A stretch of 53,351 bases of DNA. Origin: Leeuwenhoekiella sp. (lineage in GTDB: Bacteria; Bacteroidota; Bacteroidia; Flavobacteriales; Flavobacteriaceae). Position numbers and translations under genes: made by a program. Below, piece after piece: positions 11,001 to 19,753 of the stretch (position 1 is its first letter; every line of letters starts with the position of its first letter). The DNA lies in the NCBI GenBank assembly GCA_011050015.1, contig DRGP01000044.1:1-53351 (forward strand), given 5' to 3'. The notes beneath the pieces are model-generated. The model worked only from the letters and a program-made list of their open reading frames with translations. It was not told where the DNA came from and searched no databases.

Positions 11001-11823
11001 TCCACTGAGCGAATTGGTAGACATACGTTATGAACAAGGTCCACAGGTCATAAAAAGTGAGGACACCTTCTTGATAGGGTATGTACTGTTTGATAAACTC
11101 GATGGTTTTGCCGAAGTTGATGTGGTCGAAAATGCCCAAGCGCTCATTCAACAAAAAATAGACAATGGTGATTTGATTGTGCCACAAGGTATTAATTACC
11201 GTTTTACGGGTACGTATGAAAATCAGCTGCGCGCAGAAAAAACACTTTCCGTAGTTGTGCCTTTGGCATTGCTTATTATTTTCTTGATTCTGTATTTCCA
11301 GTTCCGTTCTGTTTCCACCTCGTTGATGGTATTTACAGGAATCGCAGTTGCCTTTGCAGGTGGCTTTATAATGATTTGGCTTTACGGTCAGGATTGGTTC
11401 TTCAATTTCAGCTTTTTTGGTGAGAATATGCGGGATTTGTTCAATATGAAAACCATCAATCTAAGTGTTGCTGTCTGGGTTGGCTTTATTGCGCTTTTTG
11501 GTATCGCAACAGATGATGGTGTAGTTATGGCTACCTACCTCACACAAACTTTTGACAGAGAGAATCCCAATGATAAAAAAGGAATCCGACTTGCCACATT
11601 AGAAGCTGCTGGAAAGCGAATTCGTCCGTGTTTGATGACTACTGTTACCACCGTGCTTGCACTCTTACCTGTACTTACTTCTACGGGAAAAGGAAGCGAT
11701 ATTATGATACCTATGGCAATCCCCATTTTCGGTGGGATGATTATAGATATTACATCCTACTTTTTAGTACCAGTATTATATAGCTGGAAAAAAGAGTACC
11801 AACTTAAACGAGCAAACAAATGA
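8071..11823 (+). CDS. cusA: CusA/CzcA family heavy-metal efflux RND transporter
   Basis: RND permease with CusA-type N-terminus, DVGVILAENMIRH and WVGFIALFGIATDDGVVMATYL motifs; start at 8071 (MLNKSIKFLIENKLVAVLL). Confidence 0.93.
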   Translation: MLNKSIKFLIENKLVAVLLLALFVGWGVVNAPFNWETGILPTDPVAVDAIPDIGENQQIVFTKWQGRSPQDIEDQITYPLTTSLLGIPGVKTIRSSSMFGFSSIYIIFEEDVEFYWSRSRILEKLNSLPSNLLPDGVNPALGPDATGLGQIFWYTLEGRDKDGNVTGGWDLQELRSIQDYYVKYGLSSASGVSEVASIGGYVQEYQVDVDPEKMRQYNIGLSAIVKAVKQSNQDIGAQTLEINQAEYLVRGLGYVKSVADIENAVVTSENFTSIRIKDIATVHLGPQTRRGILDKEGAEVVGGVVVARYGANPMEVINNVKEQIAELSSGLPTKVLADGRTSQVTIVPFYDRTQLIQETLHTLNEALTLEILITILVIIVMVFNLRASILISGLLPVAVLMVFIAMKLFDVDANIVALSGIAIAIGTMVDVGVILAENMIRHLEDEKLRFRESGIEYTTNEIIYNATAEVSGAILTAVLTTIISFIPVFTMIGAEGKLFRPLAFTKTMALTASLVIALFLIPPFAAFLFKKSTIREHAKYIINAVLIVLGITAIFYGYWLGIILIAYGIVAILSVRDIITAKRANLIHIVISCIAIVFLLAEYWRPLGFDRGIIMNLIFVAIICFGLLGAFSIFQKYYDTILRWALQNRLLFLIIPTTVLILGAIIMRNTGKEFMPSLNEGSFLLMPTSLPHAGVEENKRVLQQLDMAVASIPEIETVVGKSGRTESALDPAPLSMYENVIQYKSEYMRNKNGERQRYRVNDDGLFVLKNDKFIINPNNEIDDDANYEASQLKTNATHNDLIEDGSGEYYRNWRPEIDSPDDIWNEIVKVTKFPGVTSAPKLQPIETRLVMLQTGMRAPMGIKVKGPDLKTIEAFGLQLEDILKQAEGVKEQAVFADRIVGKPYLLIDIKRDQLARYGISIMDVQEVLQVAVGGMPLTQTVEGRERYGVRVRYPRELRANPEDLKDIYVPVEKGSPVPLSELVDIRYEQGPQVIKSEDTFLIGYVLFDKLDGFAEVDVVENAQALIQQKIDNGDLIVPQGINYRFTGTYENQLRAEKTLSVVVPLALLIIFLILYFQFRSVSTSLMVFTGIAVAFAGGFIMIWLYGQDWFFNFSFFGENMRDLFNMKTINLSVAVWVGFIALFGIATDDGVVMATYLTQTFDRENPNDKKGIRLATLEAAGKRIRPCLMTTVTTVLALLPVLTSTGKGSDIMIPMAIPIFGGMIIDITSYFLVPVLYSWKKEYQLKRANK

Positions 11824-13037
11824 AAAATATAAAAATTATTACCTGTCTTTTGTTTGTTTCCGCTTTCGCGAAAGCGCAACAACTACAATCATACATTGAA
11901 GAGGCACAATCTAACAACCCCGAGATTCAAGCCTTTGAACTGCGCTATAACATCGCCGAAGAAAAAGTGAACGAAGCAAACTGGCTGCCTAATACTGAAG
12001 TGAGTGCTGGGTACTTTGTCAGTGAGCCCGAGACCCGTGTTGGGGCGCAGAGAGCACGTATTGGCTTTAAGCAAATGTTGCCTTGGTTCGGGACCATAAC
12101 GGCAAGAGAAAATTATGCAGCCTCAATGGCTGAAGCTGAATATGTGGAAATCATAATTGCCAAAAGAAAACTGGCACTTTCTGTAGCTCAATCCTATTAT
12201 CGTTTGTATGAAATACAAGCAAAGCAAAGGGTGCTCGATAAGAACATTAAATTATTAGAAACCTATGAGCGTCTTGCCCTTACATCGGTTGAAGTAGGCA
12301 AGGCATCTTCTGTTGACGTTTTGAGATTACAGATTCGTCAAAATGAATTGCAACAGCAAAAAGAGGTGCTCGAAGAGGAATTTGGGTCAGAACAAATCAC
12401 CTTCAATAAGCTACTCAATCGTGATGGAACTATGATGGTTGATGTGGTCACATTAATGGAAATTCCAAGTGAAAACGCCGTATCTGGTAGAGATGCACTA
12501 TCACTTAATCCTGAACTGCTTAAATATGATAAACTCTACGAATCTATAGCACAATCTGAATTGCTCAACCAGCGTGAGGCATTACCTATGTTTGGTTTTG
12601 GGGTTGATTATCTACCAGTGAGCGAGCGAGCGGATATGAATCCAATAGACAATGGAAAGGATATACTAATGCCTATGGTTTCAGTTTCCATTCCCATTTT
12701 TAATAATCGGTATAAATCTATTTCAAGGCAAAATGACTTGCGCCAACAAGAAATCGAGACTCAAAAAGCACAACGATTGAATGTTTTGGAATCCGCTTTC
12801 GCAAAAGCAATATCGCAACGCAACCAAGCACGAATAGCATATAATACACAAGAGAACAATCTGAAACAAGCAGAAGATGCTGAAGAAATTCTCATTAAAA
12901 ACTATGAAACGGGCACCATTGATTTTAATGATGTGCTGGATATCCAAGAGTTACAGCTCAAATTTCAGTTAAATCAAGTGGAATCGATACAGAAGTATTA
13001 CACACAATCTGCAATTGTTAATTACCTAATCAACTAA
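11820..13037 (+). CDS. TolC family outer membrane efflux protein
   Basis: Overlaps the cusA stop by 4 nt; coiled-coil OEP repeats (SYYRLYEIQAKQRVLDKNIKLLETYERLA...). Confidence 0.9.
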   Translation: MKNIKIITCLLFVSAFAKAQQLQSYIEEAQSNNPEIQAFELRYNIAEEKVNEANWLPNTEVSAGYFVSEPETRVGAQRARIGFKQMLPWFGTITARENYAASMAEAEYVEIIIAKRKLALSVAQSYYRLYEIQAKQRVLDKNIKLLETYERLALTSVEVGKASSVDVLRLQIRQNELQQQKEVLEEEFGSEQITFNKLLNRDGTMMVDVVTLMEIPSENAVSGRDALSLNPELLKYDKLYESIAQSELLNQREALPMFGFGVDYLPVSERADMNPIDNGKDILMPMVSVSIPIFNNRYKSISRQNDLRQQEIETQKAQRLNVLESAFAKAISQRNQARIAYNTQENNLKQAEDAEEILIKNYETGTIDFNDVLDIQELQLKFQLNQVESIQKYYTQSAIVNYLIN

Positions 13038-13041
13038 CCGG

Positions 13042-13608
13042 ATGGAAAAGAAATTATTTATAAAAAATATGGTGTGTAATCGCTGTATTAAAACAATCCA
13101 GAGTGATGTTGAAACATTAGGGATTCACTTAAAGCATATTGAATTGGGTTCTATTATTTACGAAGAGAAATCTATAGATGATTTTGAAAATATAAAAAAT
13201 GTTTTAGAAAACAATGGTTTCGAAATTTTACTGGCGCAAGACCAGCAATTAGTAGAGCAAGTTAAAATTGAACTTATTAAATTATTACAAAAATTACCAC
13301 TTCAATTAAATAAAACGCTGTCCAAGCATTTGGAAAGTAAATTAAACCTTGAGTACTCAAAAATCAGTAAAATATTTTCTGTTACGGAGCATATTACCAT
13401 AGAAAAATACTTTATAAAACTCAAGATAGAAAGAGTGAAAGAGCTGATTCAATTACAAGAGGGTAATTTTACGGAGATAAGTCAGCTGCTTGATTACAGT
13501 AATGTAAATCATTTAAGTAGGCTGTTTAAAAGTGAAACTGGTATGAGTCTGACTAATTATAAGAATAATCAAAAAAGTATTAGAAACCCTTTAGATCAAA
13601 TAAGGTAG
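13042..13608 (+). CDS. HMA-like N-terminal + AraC-type HTH C-terminal regulator
   Basis: FIKNMVCNRCIKTIQ N-terminus; C-terminal KIERVKELIQLQEGNFTEISQLLDYSNVNHLSRLFKSETGMSLTNYK AraC HTH. Confidence 0.85.
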   Translation: MEKKLFIKNMVCNRCIKTIQSDVETLGIHLKHIELGSIIYEEKSIDDFENIKNVLENNGFEILLAQDQQLVEQVKIELIKLLQKLPLQLNKTLSKHLESKLNLEYSKISKIFSVTEHITIEKYFIKLKIERVKELIQLQEGNFTEISQLLDYSNVNHLSRLFKSETGMSLTNYKNNQKSIRNPLDQIR

Positions 13609-13672
13609 ATAACAACCATAATTATGACACAAACTTCTCATAATCAATATTAATTTTAAAAAAAGTAATCTT

Positions 13673-16060
13673 ATGAAAAAAATAAGCTATGCATTTATTC
13701 TTTTGTTACTGTGTACCTATACAGCATCTGCACAGTCCGTGGAAGGTAATGTCGATAATCTACCCGTTCACGAATACACGTTGACCCTAAAGGAAGAAAT
13801 GGTTAATAAAGCCGGTAAAGAAGTAAAAGGGATGACCGTCAACGGAGGTATTCCAGGGCCAACGCTCGAATTTACCGAAGGGGAGTACGCAGTAATCTAT
13901 GTAAAAAATGAAATGAGCGTGGAGACATCCATCCATTGGCACGGCTTGTTGTTGCCCAATTTTTATGATGGGGTACCCTACCTTTCTACACCGCCCATAG
14001 AACCCGGTAAAACACTAAAATATGAATTCGCAATAAAGCAAAACGGCACCTATTGGTACCATTCCCATACAATGTTGCAGGAACAGAGCGGTGTTTACGG
14101 CTCAATTGTAATACAGCCCAAAGAAAAAACCTTGGAGTATGATAAAGAGCAGGTTTTGGTACTATCTGACTGGACCAACGAAAAACCGCGGGATGTACTT
14201 CGGTTTTTAAAGCGAGGTACAGAATGGTACAATATAAGAAAAGGAACAGCTACGCCGCTTAACCAAGTAATTGCAAGGGGCGCATTTGGGGCGCAATTAA
14301 ATTTTTGGAGACAGCGTATGGAAAGTGCAGATGTGGCAGATGTGTATTACCCAGCGTTCTTAATTAATGGAGAAGAAAAAGTGGAGTACCCCGAGTTTAA
14401 ACCTGGCGAAAAAGTGCGCCTTCGCATTATAGACGGCTCTGCTTCTACTTCGTTCTGGATGGCCTTTGGCGGCCCTGACCCTTTGCTTGTCTCGGCAGAC
14501 GGTAAAGATGTAGTACCGGTTAAGCATAACAAGACATTTATAGGGGTCGCTGAAACCTATGATTTTATCGTAACCATACCGGAGAACGGCAAACTGGAAT
14601 ATAAAATTATGGCCCAAGACGGCTCTGGTACCGCAACGGCATACCTAGGCCAAGGACCTATTGTTGCTGCACCCGATGTATCCAAACCTGATAAAATAGG
14701 GATGATGCAACAAATGGCCAAAATGAAAATGAAAATGGGTGCACCCGCTTTAAAGTTCCGACCAGGCAAAGATGAGCGTTACGAGATGAAAGAAAAATGG
14801 GGAATGCAGATGGAAGGAATGAAAGATATGGATATGGGTACAATGAATATGGACAAGTCCAATATGAAGGGTATGGAAATGAAGAAGCATAAAATGGACG
14901 AAATGCAAATGGATATGAAAAAGGATTCAATGCAGATGGACCATTCCAAAATGGCAGGGATGGACACAAAAATGGATACCAAAATGAAAAAGGCCTCTCA
15001 AATGGATGATATGAAAATGGACGAAGCAGATGGAATGCAGGGAATGAATATGTTTTCAGAGTATAACTATGACTACTTGAAATCGCCGGAGAAGACCAAT
15101 TATGACCCAGATGTTCCTGTAACGGATATCCTATTAAACCTTACCGGGAATATGCAGCGCTATATCTGGAGTTTGAATGGGGTTCCTCTATCTGAAGCAG
15201 ATAAAATAAAAATCAAGGGAGACGAAGTAACTAGGATTACCTTCAATAACCTGACTATGATGCACCACCCAATGCACCTACACGGTCATTTTTTTAGGGT
15301 CATTAACGAAAATGGGGAATACTCACCCTTAAAACACACAGTCAATGTTCCACCAATGAAACAAGTTACCATTGAATTTTATGGTGATGAATATGGCGAT
15401 TGGTTTTTCCATTGTCATATTCTATACCATATGATGGGAGGTATGGCGCGTATTGTAAGTTATGATACCCCTAGGGATCCAAGGTTGAAGGAATATCCCG
15501 TATCTAAACTTATTGACGAGACCGACCAGTTCTATTCCTACGGAATGATAGATGCCGCATCACATATGACCACTTTGAACCTTATATCTTCAAATATCCG
15601 AAACCAATTCAGTTTGAGGGGCGAATATGGTTGGAACAGGAATATGGAGGTTGAAGCTGCCTACGATAGATACCTCTATGATTATCTAACCGTTTTTGGC
15701 GGTGTAAATGTCGAGAACGAAATGGAGGATAGCCTTGAAGAAATAACAACAACAGCTATAGCAGGGATACGATACCTTACGCCCTACTTATTTACGTTGG
15801 ATGTGAGGATGGATAGTAAGCTACGCCCGCAGATTAGCTTAAGCCGTGCTATTACCATTTTCCCTAGAACTATTGTTTTTGGGATGTACGAGTACCAAGC
15901 AGATTTTGGGTGGGTAGATGACCTGCCTCAAGGAGATAATTTCAAAAAAGAGATTACTTGGAGTACGGGTGTTGAATATCTTTTATCCAAAAATTTCTCA
16001 TTGATGGGAAGTTATGATAACCGTTTTGGTGCAGGTGGAGGATTATCACTAAGATTTTAA
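13673..16060 (+). CDS. copA: CopA-type multicopper oxidase with Met-rich linker and C-terminal CopB-like/outer-membrane-barrel-like extension
   Basis: HWHG, HSH, HPMHLHGHFF and HCHILYHMMGGM copper ligand motifs; MxxM/DM-rich region about 14,700-15,040; C-terminal amphipathic repeats ending GGGLSLRF. Confidence 0.88.
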   Translation: MKKISYAFILLLLCTYTASAQSVEGNVDNLPVHEYTLTLKEEMVNKAGKEVKGMTVNGGIPGPTLEFTEGEYAVIYVKNEMSVETSIHWHGLLLPNFYDGVPYLSTPPIEPGKTLKYEFAIKQNGTYWYHSHTMLQEQSGVYGSIVIQPKEKTLEYDKEQVLVLSDWTNEKPRDVLRFLKRGTEWYNIRKGTATPLNQVIARGAFGAQLNFWRQRMESADVADVYYPAFLINGEEKVEYPEFKPGEKVRLRIIDGSASTSFWMAFGGPDPLLVSADGKDVVPVKHNKTFIGVAETYDFIVTIPENGKLEYKIMAQDGSGTATAYLGQGPIVAAPDVSKPDKIGMMQQMAKMKMKMGAPALKFRPGKDERYEMKEKWGMQMEGMKDMDMGTMNMDKSNMKGMEMKKHKMDEMQMDMKKDSMQMDHSKMAGMDTKMDTKMKKASQMDDMKMDEADGMQGMNMFSEYNYDYLKSPEKTNYDPDVPVTDILLNLTGNMQRYIWSLNGVPLSEADKIKIKGDEVTRITFNNLTMMHHPMHLHGHFFRVINENGEYSPLKHTVNVPPMKQVTIEFYGDEYGDWFFHCHILYHMMGGMARIVSYDTPRDPRLKEYPVSKLIDETDQFYSYGMIDAASHMTTLNLISSNIRNQFSLRGEYGWNRNMEVEAAYDRYLYDYLTVFGGVNVENEMEDSLEEITTTAIAGIRYLTPYLFTLDVRMDSKLRPQISLSRAITIFPRTIVFGMYEYQADFGWVDDLPQGDNFKKEITWSTGVEYLLSKNFSLMGSYDNRFGAGGGLSLRF

Positions 16061-16078
16061 TGACTAAAAAATAAAACG

Positions 16079-16273
16079 ATGGACTACAATTGGGATTTCT
16101 TAACCATTTTCGGTGTTATTATTCTAGGTGTTTTCATCTATGCAGGAGGAAAGAAAATAAAGCGGACTAAAAGTTCAAAGGCTATGGATGTCCTTGATGA
16201 AAGGTACGCTAAAGGAGAGATAACCAAAGAGGAGTATGAAGAAATTAAGCAGGCTATAGGCTCAAAGAAATAA
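16079..16273 (+). CDS. Small SHOCT domain membrane protein
   Basis: N-terminal TM plus AMDVLDERYAKGEITKEEYEEIKQAI (SHOCT). Confidence 0.8.
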   Translation: MDYNWDFLTIFGVIILGVFIYAGGKKIKRTKSSKAMDVLDERYAKGEITKEEYEEIKQAIGSKK

Positions 16274-16392
16274 AAAAAAGAAGCAATCCAAAAATCTGTT
16301 AGACATAGCACTATGTAAAAAAAAATTAAGCTGTGTAAACAGGTATAACAATAAATTAAAATCAAATATTAACTATTAAAATCGAAATTAAA

Positions 16393-16980
16393 ATGAAAAA
16401 ATTAAAAATGACCGTCGGTATTTTAGTAATGACCTTAACCCTTACGGCTATATCCTGTAAGGACGGAAAAAAAGATGAACCAGCTGCACCTATGAGCAAT
16501 GAGATGTACCAAGAGTCTATGGATGACAAAGATGATATGGCAATGAGTGACAACCAAGACGCAAAAGCAGAAGCAATCCTGAAAGATTATTTCAACTTGA
16601 AAGATGCACTTGTAGGCGATGACAATGATAAGGCAAAAGAATTGGGAGCAACGCTTGCAAGTACTTTTGGAAATTTTGATGCATCCAGCTATTCAGATAG
16701 TGAGCAACAGGAACTCAAGGATATTATGGAAGATGCCACAGAACACGCAGAACATATTTCAGAAAGTGATATAGCACACCAGCGAGAACATTTTAAAATC
16801 ATAAGTAAGGATGTAACAGATATGGTTGCTATAACCGGTACAGAAAACACCTTGTATCAACTATTCTGCCCAATGTATGATGGAGGTAGTAATTGGTTAA
16901 GTATGAGCAAGGACGTTAAGAATCCTTATTATGGAAGTAAAATGTTGACCTGTGGTGAAATGCAAAAGGAAATCAATTAA
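16393..16980 (+). CDS. DUF3347 domain lipoprotein
   Basis: Lipobox (TAISCKDG); [22 protein letters not shown]...[13 protein letters not shown]...[13 protein letters not shown]. Confidence 0.85.
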   Translation: MKKLKMTVGILVMTLTLTAISCKDGKKDEPAAPMSNEMYQESMDDKDDMAMSDNQDAKAEAILKDYFNLKDALVGDDNDKAKELGATLASTFGNFDASSYSDSEQQELKDIMEDATEHAEHISESDIAHQREHFKIISKDVTDMVAITGTENTLYQLFCPMYDGGSNWLSMSKDVKNPYYGSKMLTCGEMQKEIN

Positions 16981-17433
16981 ATGAAAATTTTAAAAATCAT
17001 AGCAATAATAGCACTGGTAGGGTTTGTGGGGATTCAATTTATTCCCACGGAACGCAATCAAAGTTATACGGTTCCCGAAACTGATTTTATGTTGGTACAT
17101 AATGTTCCTGAAACTATTCAGAAAAAATTACAGGTATCCTGCTATGATTGTCACAGTAACAATACGCAATATCCTTGGTATAATAAGATTCAACCCGCTG
17201 CTTGGTTTTTGGAAGACCACATTAAAGAAGGCAAGGCCGAACTTAATTTTAACGAATGGGATTCGCTTTCAAGCCGAAGAAAATCAAGTAAACTTCGATC
17301 AATTATCAAACAGATAGAAAGCGGAGAAATGCCTTTGGATTCTTACACTTTGATACATAAAGATGCTAAGTTTTCTGAAGCGGAGGCAGAAGAATTAATC
17401 AATTTTATCACACAATTAAAAGATAGTTTATAA
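16981..17433 (+). CDS. Haem-binding domain protein (CxxCH)
   Basis: [42 protein letters not shown]. Confidence 0.85.
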   Translation: MKILKIIAIIALVGFVGIQFIPTERNQSYTVPETDFMLVHNVPETIQKKLQVSCYDCHSNNTQYPWYNKIQPAAWFLEDHIKEGKAELNFNEWDSLSSRRKSSKLRSIIKQIESGEMPLDSYTLIHKDAKFSEAEAEELINFITQLKDSL

Positions 17434-17456
17434 ACAATAATTTAAAAATAATAAAA

Positions 17457-18017
17457 ATGAAAAATTTAAAAATGAGTATAGCAGTAATGCTATTGTTAGC
17501 AGTTTCTTTTACCAACGCCCAGGAAAAAGAAAAAATGAACCACAAGCACGGTGAAATGGAAATGGATCATAGTAAAATGAAAATGGACAAAATGAATCCA
17601 GCGGCAGAAACGGTTCTTGCCGATTATTTTATGTTGAAAGATGCTTTGGTAGGCGATGACACCAAGAAAGCGGCACAATCAGGTTCTAAATTGGTAGCCT
17701 CTCTTAAAAAATTCGATAAGAGTAGTTACTCAAAAGAACAACAAAAAGAGCTGGCCGATATCATAGAAGATGCTACCGAGCACGCAGAACATATTTCTGA
17801 AAGTGCGATAGACCACCAACGCGAGCACTTTAAAACGTTAAGTAAGGATATTACTGATATGGTAGCTATTACGGGTACAAAAAGCACGTTATATGAACAA
17901 TTTTGCCCAATGTACGATAAAGGAAGTGCTTGGTTAAGTACAAGTAATGAAGTAAAAAACCCCTACTATGGCAGCAAAATGCTTAAATGTGGGAAAGTTC
18001 AAAAGACAATTCAGTAA
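17457..18017 (+). CDS. DUF3347 domain protein
   Basis: Paralogue of 16393..16980 with Met/His-rich N-terminus ([20 protein letters not shown]). Confidence 0.85.
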   Translation: MKNLKMSIAVMLLLAVSFTNAQEKEKMNHKHGEMEMDHSKMKMDKMNPAAETVLADYFMLKDALVGDDTKKAAQSGSKLVASLKKFDKSSYSKEQQKELADIIEDATEHAEHISESAIDHQREHFKTLSKDITDMVAITGTKSTLYEQFCPMYDKGSAWLSTSNEVKNPYYGSKMLKCGKVQKTIQ

Positions 18018-18073
18018 AGTTGTAATCCTTTTGACCAAAATCAAGAGAATTAAGCAACCAACAATAATCAAAG

Positions 18074-18505
18074 ATGAGGACTAAAATAATCAAACTCTTT
18101 TTGCGACTTGCAATATCAATCGGATTTTTATCGGCAGTAGCTGATAGATTTGGATTGTGGAACAAAGATGTTTCTGTGTGGGGGAATTGGGATAATTTTC
18201 TTAACTACACACAACAGATAAATCCTTGGATTCCGGACTCATTAATTTCAACAATCGGAATTATTGCAACCGCAGCTGAAATTATTTTTGCATTCTTCTT
18301 GATAATTGGATTTAAAACAGAATTGTTCGCAAAATGGAGTGGATTTTTACTGCTACTATTTGCGCTTTCAATGACATTTTCCACTGGAATAAAAGGAGCA
18401 TTAGACTTTTCAGTCTTTACAGCTTCTGCTGGAGCTTTTGCGTTAAGCCTAATGAAAGAAAAGTATATGGAATTGGACAGCCTAATTGCAAAAGGAAATA
18501 ATTGA
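18074..18505 (+). CDS. DoxX-like membrane protein
   Basis: RLAISIGFLSAVADRFGLW, four predicted TM segments. Confidence 0.65.
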   Translation: MRTKIIKLFLRLAISIGFLSAVADRFGLWNKDVSVWGNWDNFLNYTQQINPWIPDSLISTIGIIATAAEIIFAFFLIIGFKTELFAKWSGFLLLLFALSMTFSTGIKGALDFSVFTASAGAFALSLMKEKYMELDSLIAKGNN

Positions 18506-18589
18506 GTGTAAATAAACAAAGTAAGAAACCGATAATATGGTAGTAGGAAGTTTAAATATGGCAAAATACAAAAGACTATTCAATAGGTA

Positions 18590-18667
18590 ATCCCTTCCCT
18601 AAGCATCTTTTGTTGCTCTGGTTTATTAGTTAACAGAAGTAAATAAGATGTCTGGGATATCTTGGGT
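18590..18667 (+). repeat. Possible diverged copy of the intergenic hairpin family
   Basis: TCCCTAAGCATCTT ... AAGATGTCTGGGA stem with TTGTTG...TTAGTTA loop, immediately 5' of copy A. Confidence 0.35.
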
Positions 18668-18674
18668 AGTCATT

Positions 18675-18737
18675 AAGTCCTGTCGTGGGAAGGAAAACAA
18701 TGTTGATGGTTAGTGTTAATTCCTTCCCAGGTCAGGC
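18675..18737 (+). repeat. Intergenic hairpin repeat, copy A
   Basis: AAGTCCTGTCGTGGGAAGG-AAAACAA-TGTTGATGGTTAGT-GTTAATT-CCTTCCCAGGTCAGGCA. Confidence 0.8.
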
Positions 18738-18745
18738 AAAAATTT

Positions 18746-18813
18746 AAGTCCTAATAAGAGAGAGGGCACATACTTTTGGTTGGTTAGTGAAGCCCTTTCT
18801 CTTAATTAGGCAC
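18746..18813 (+). repeat. Intergenic hairpin repeat, copy B
   Basis: AAGTCCTAATAAGAGAGAGGG ... TTGGTTGGTTAGT ... CCCTTTCTCTTAATTAGGCAC. Confidence 0.8.
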
Positions 18814-18915
18814 AAATAAAATAGTATGAAATGAGCCATACAAAAAAGTTGATAACAAGCGAAATGTTGATTGGCCAATTACATCTGATAATTAAAAATA
18901 AATAAATATCAACAG

Positions 18916-19053
18916 ATGAAAGATTGTTGTAAAACCGGTAGCGAAACCAAACAAAAGAGAAGTGGCTTCAAAAAATGGTTCAATTATACCATTTATGCCA
19001 TTATAGCCATTATTGTGATAGGTGTATTGATCTTGCAATTAACAGGTGATTAA
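18916..19053 (+). CDS. Small single-TM protein (45 aa)
   Basis: MKDCCKTGSETKQKRSGFKKWFNYTIYAIIAIIVIGVLILQLTGD; below the ORF-track cutoff, directly upstream of the DUF2231 gene. Confidence 0.6.
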   Translation: MKDCCKTGSETKQKRSGFKKWFNYTIYAIIAIIVIGVLILQLTGD

Positions 19054-19069
19054 TTTAAAACTATATAAA

Positions 19070-19744
19070 ATGAAATCTAAAAAAATAATTTTCACCGTAT
19101 TGATGTTAGCCTTGTTTGGAGGTTTTTCGACGGTATTTGCTGATAGTAATTTTATTGTTTCTGAAACTAAAACCGACATCAAGGATGAGAAATCACTTTC
19201 TATTTTTGAAACAAGCAGTCCAATTTCTGTCTCACAAGACCATACTGAAGCCGGTTTGGACGATTTCCCTAATCTGCATCCATTAGTTGTACACTTCCCG
19301 ATTGTACTGCTTTTATTGGCAGTTTTGTTACAGCTCATCCAGCTGTTCGTTTTAAATCGCACACTGGATTGGGTCATTTTACTAACAGTAGGATTCGGAT
19401 TTATCGGAGCTTACGTAGCAGGTACACTGGTGCACCCACATACCGAAGGACTTACAGAAACCGCAAAAAAGGTCTTGGAACTGCACGACAAATATGCAGA
19501 TTGGACTTTATGGGCAAGTGCTTTGGCAGCCCTATTAAAAATAGTAAGCCTCTTCTGGTACAAATTAAAGCGAGGTTTTGAAATTGGGGTATTTGTAGTT
19601 ATGGCTTTTGCAGGATATTCAGTAGCACAGGCAGGACACTATGGTTCACAGCTCGTGCATATTGAAGGAGTTGGCCCACAGGGGAAATATCTTGGTAACG
19701 AAAACGAAGAAGGTCACGGAGAAAGTGATGAACATTCACATTAA
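19070..19744 (+). CDS. DUF2231-like membrane protein
   Basis: LHPLVVHFPIVLLLLAVLLQL; internal start 19070 (MKSKKIIF). Confidence 0.8.
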   Translation: MKSKKIIFTVLMLALFGGFSTVFADSNFIVSETKTDIKDEKSLSIFETSSPISVSQDHTEAGLDDFPNLHPLVVHFPIVLLLLAVLLQLIQLFVLNRTLDWVILLTVGFGFIGAYVAGTLVHPHTEGLTETAKKVLELHDKYADWTLWASALAALLKIVSLFWYKLKRGFEIGVFVVMAFAGYSVAQAGHYGSQLVHIEGVGPQGKYLGNENEEGHGESDEHSH

Positions 19745-19753
19745 TACTGAAAA

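Noticed and set aside
14347-14982. Several overlapping antisense ORFs opposite the multicopper oxidase
   Set aside because: They arise from biased codon composition of the Met-rich sense gene; Ser/Pro/Phe/Ile-rich translations with no domain-like content.
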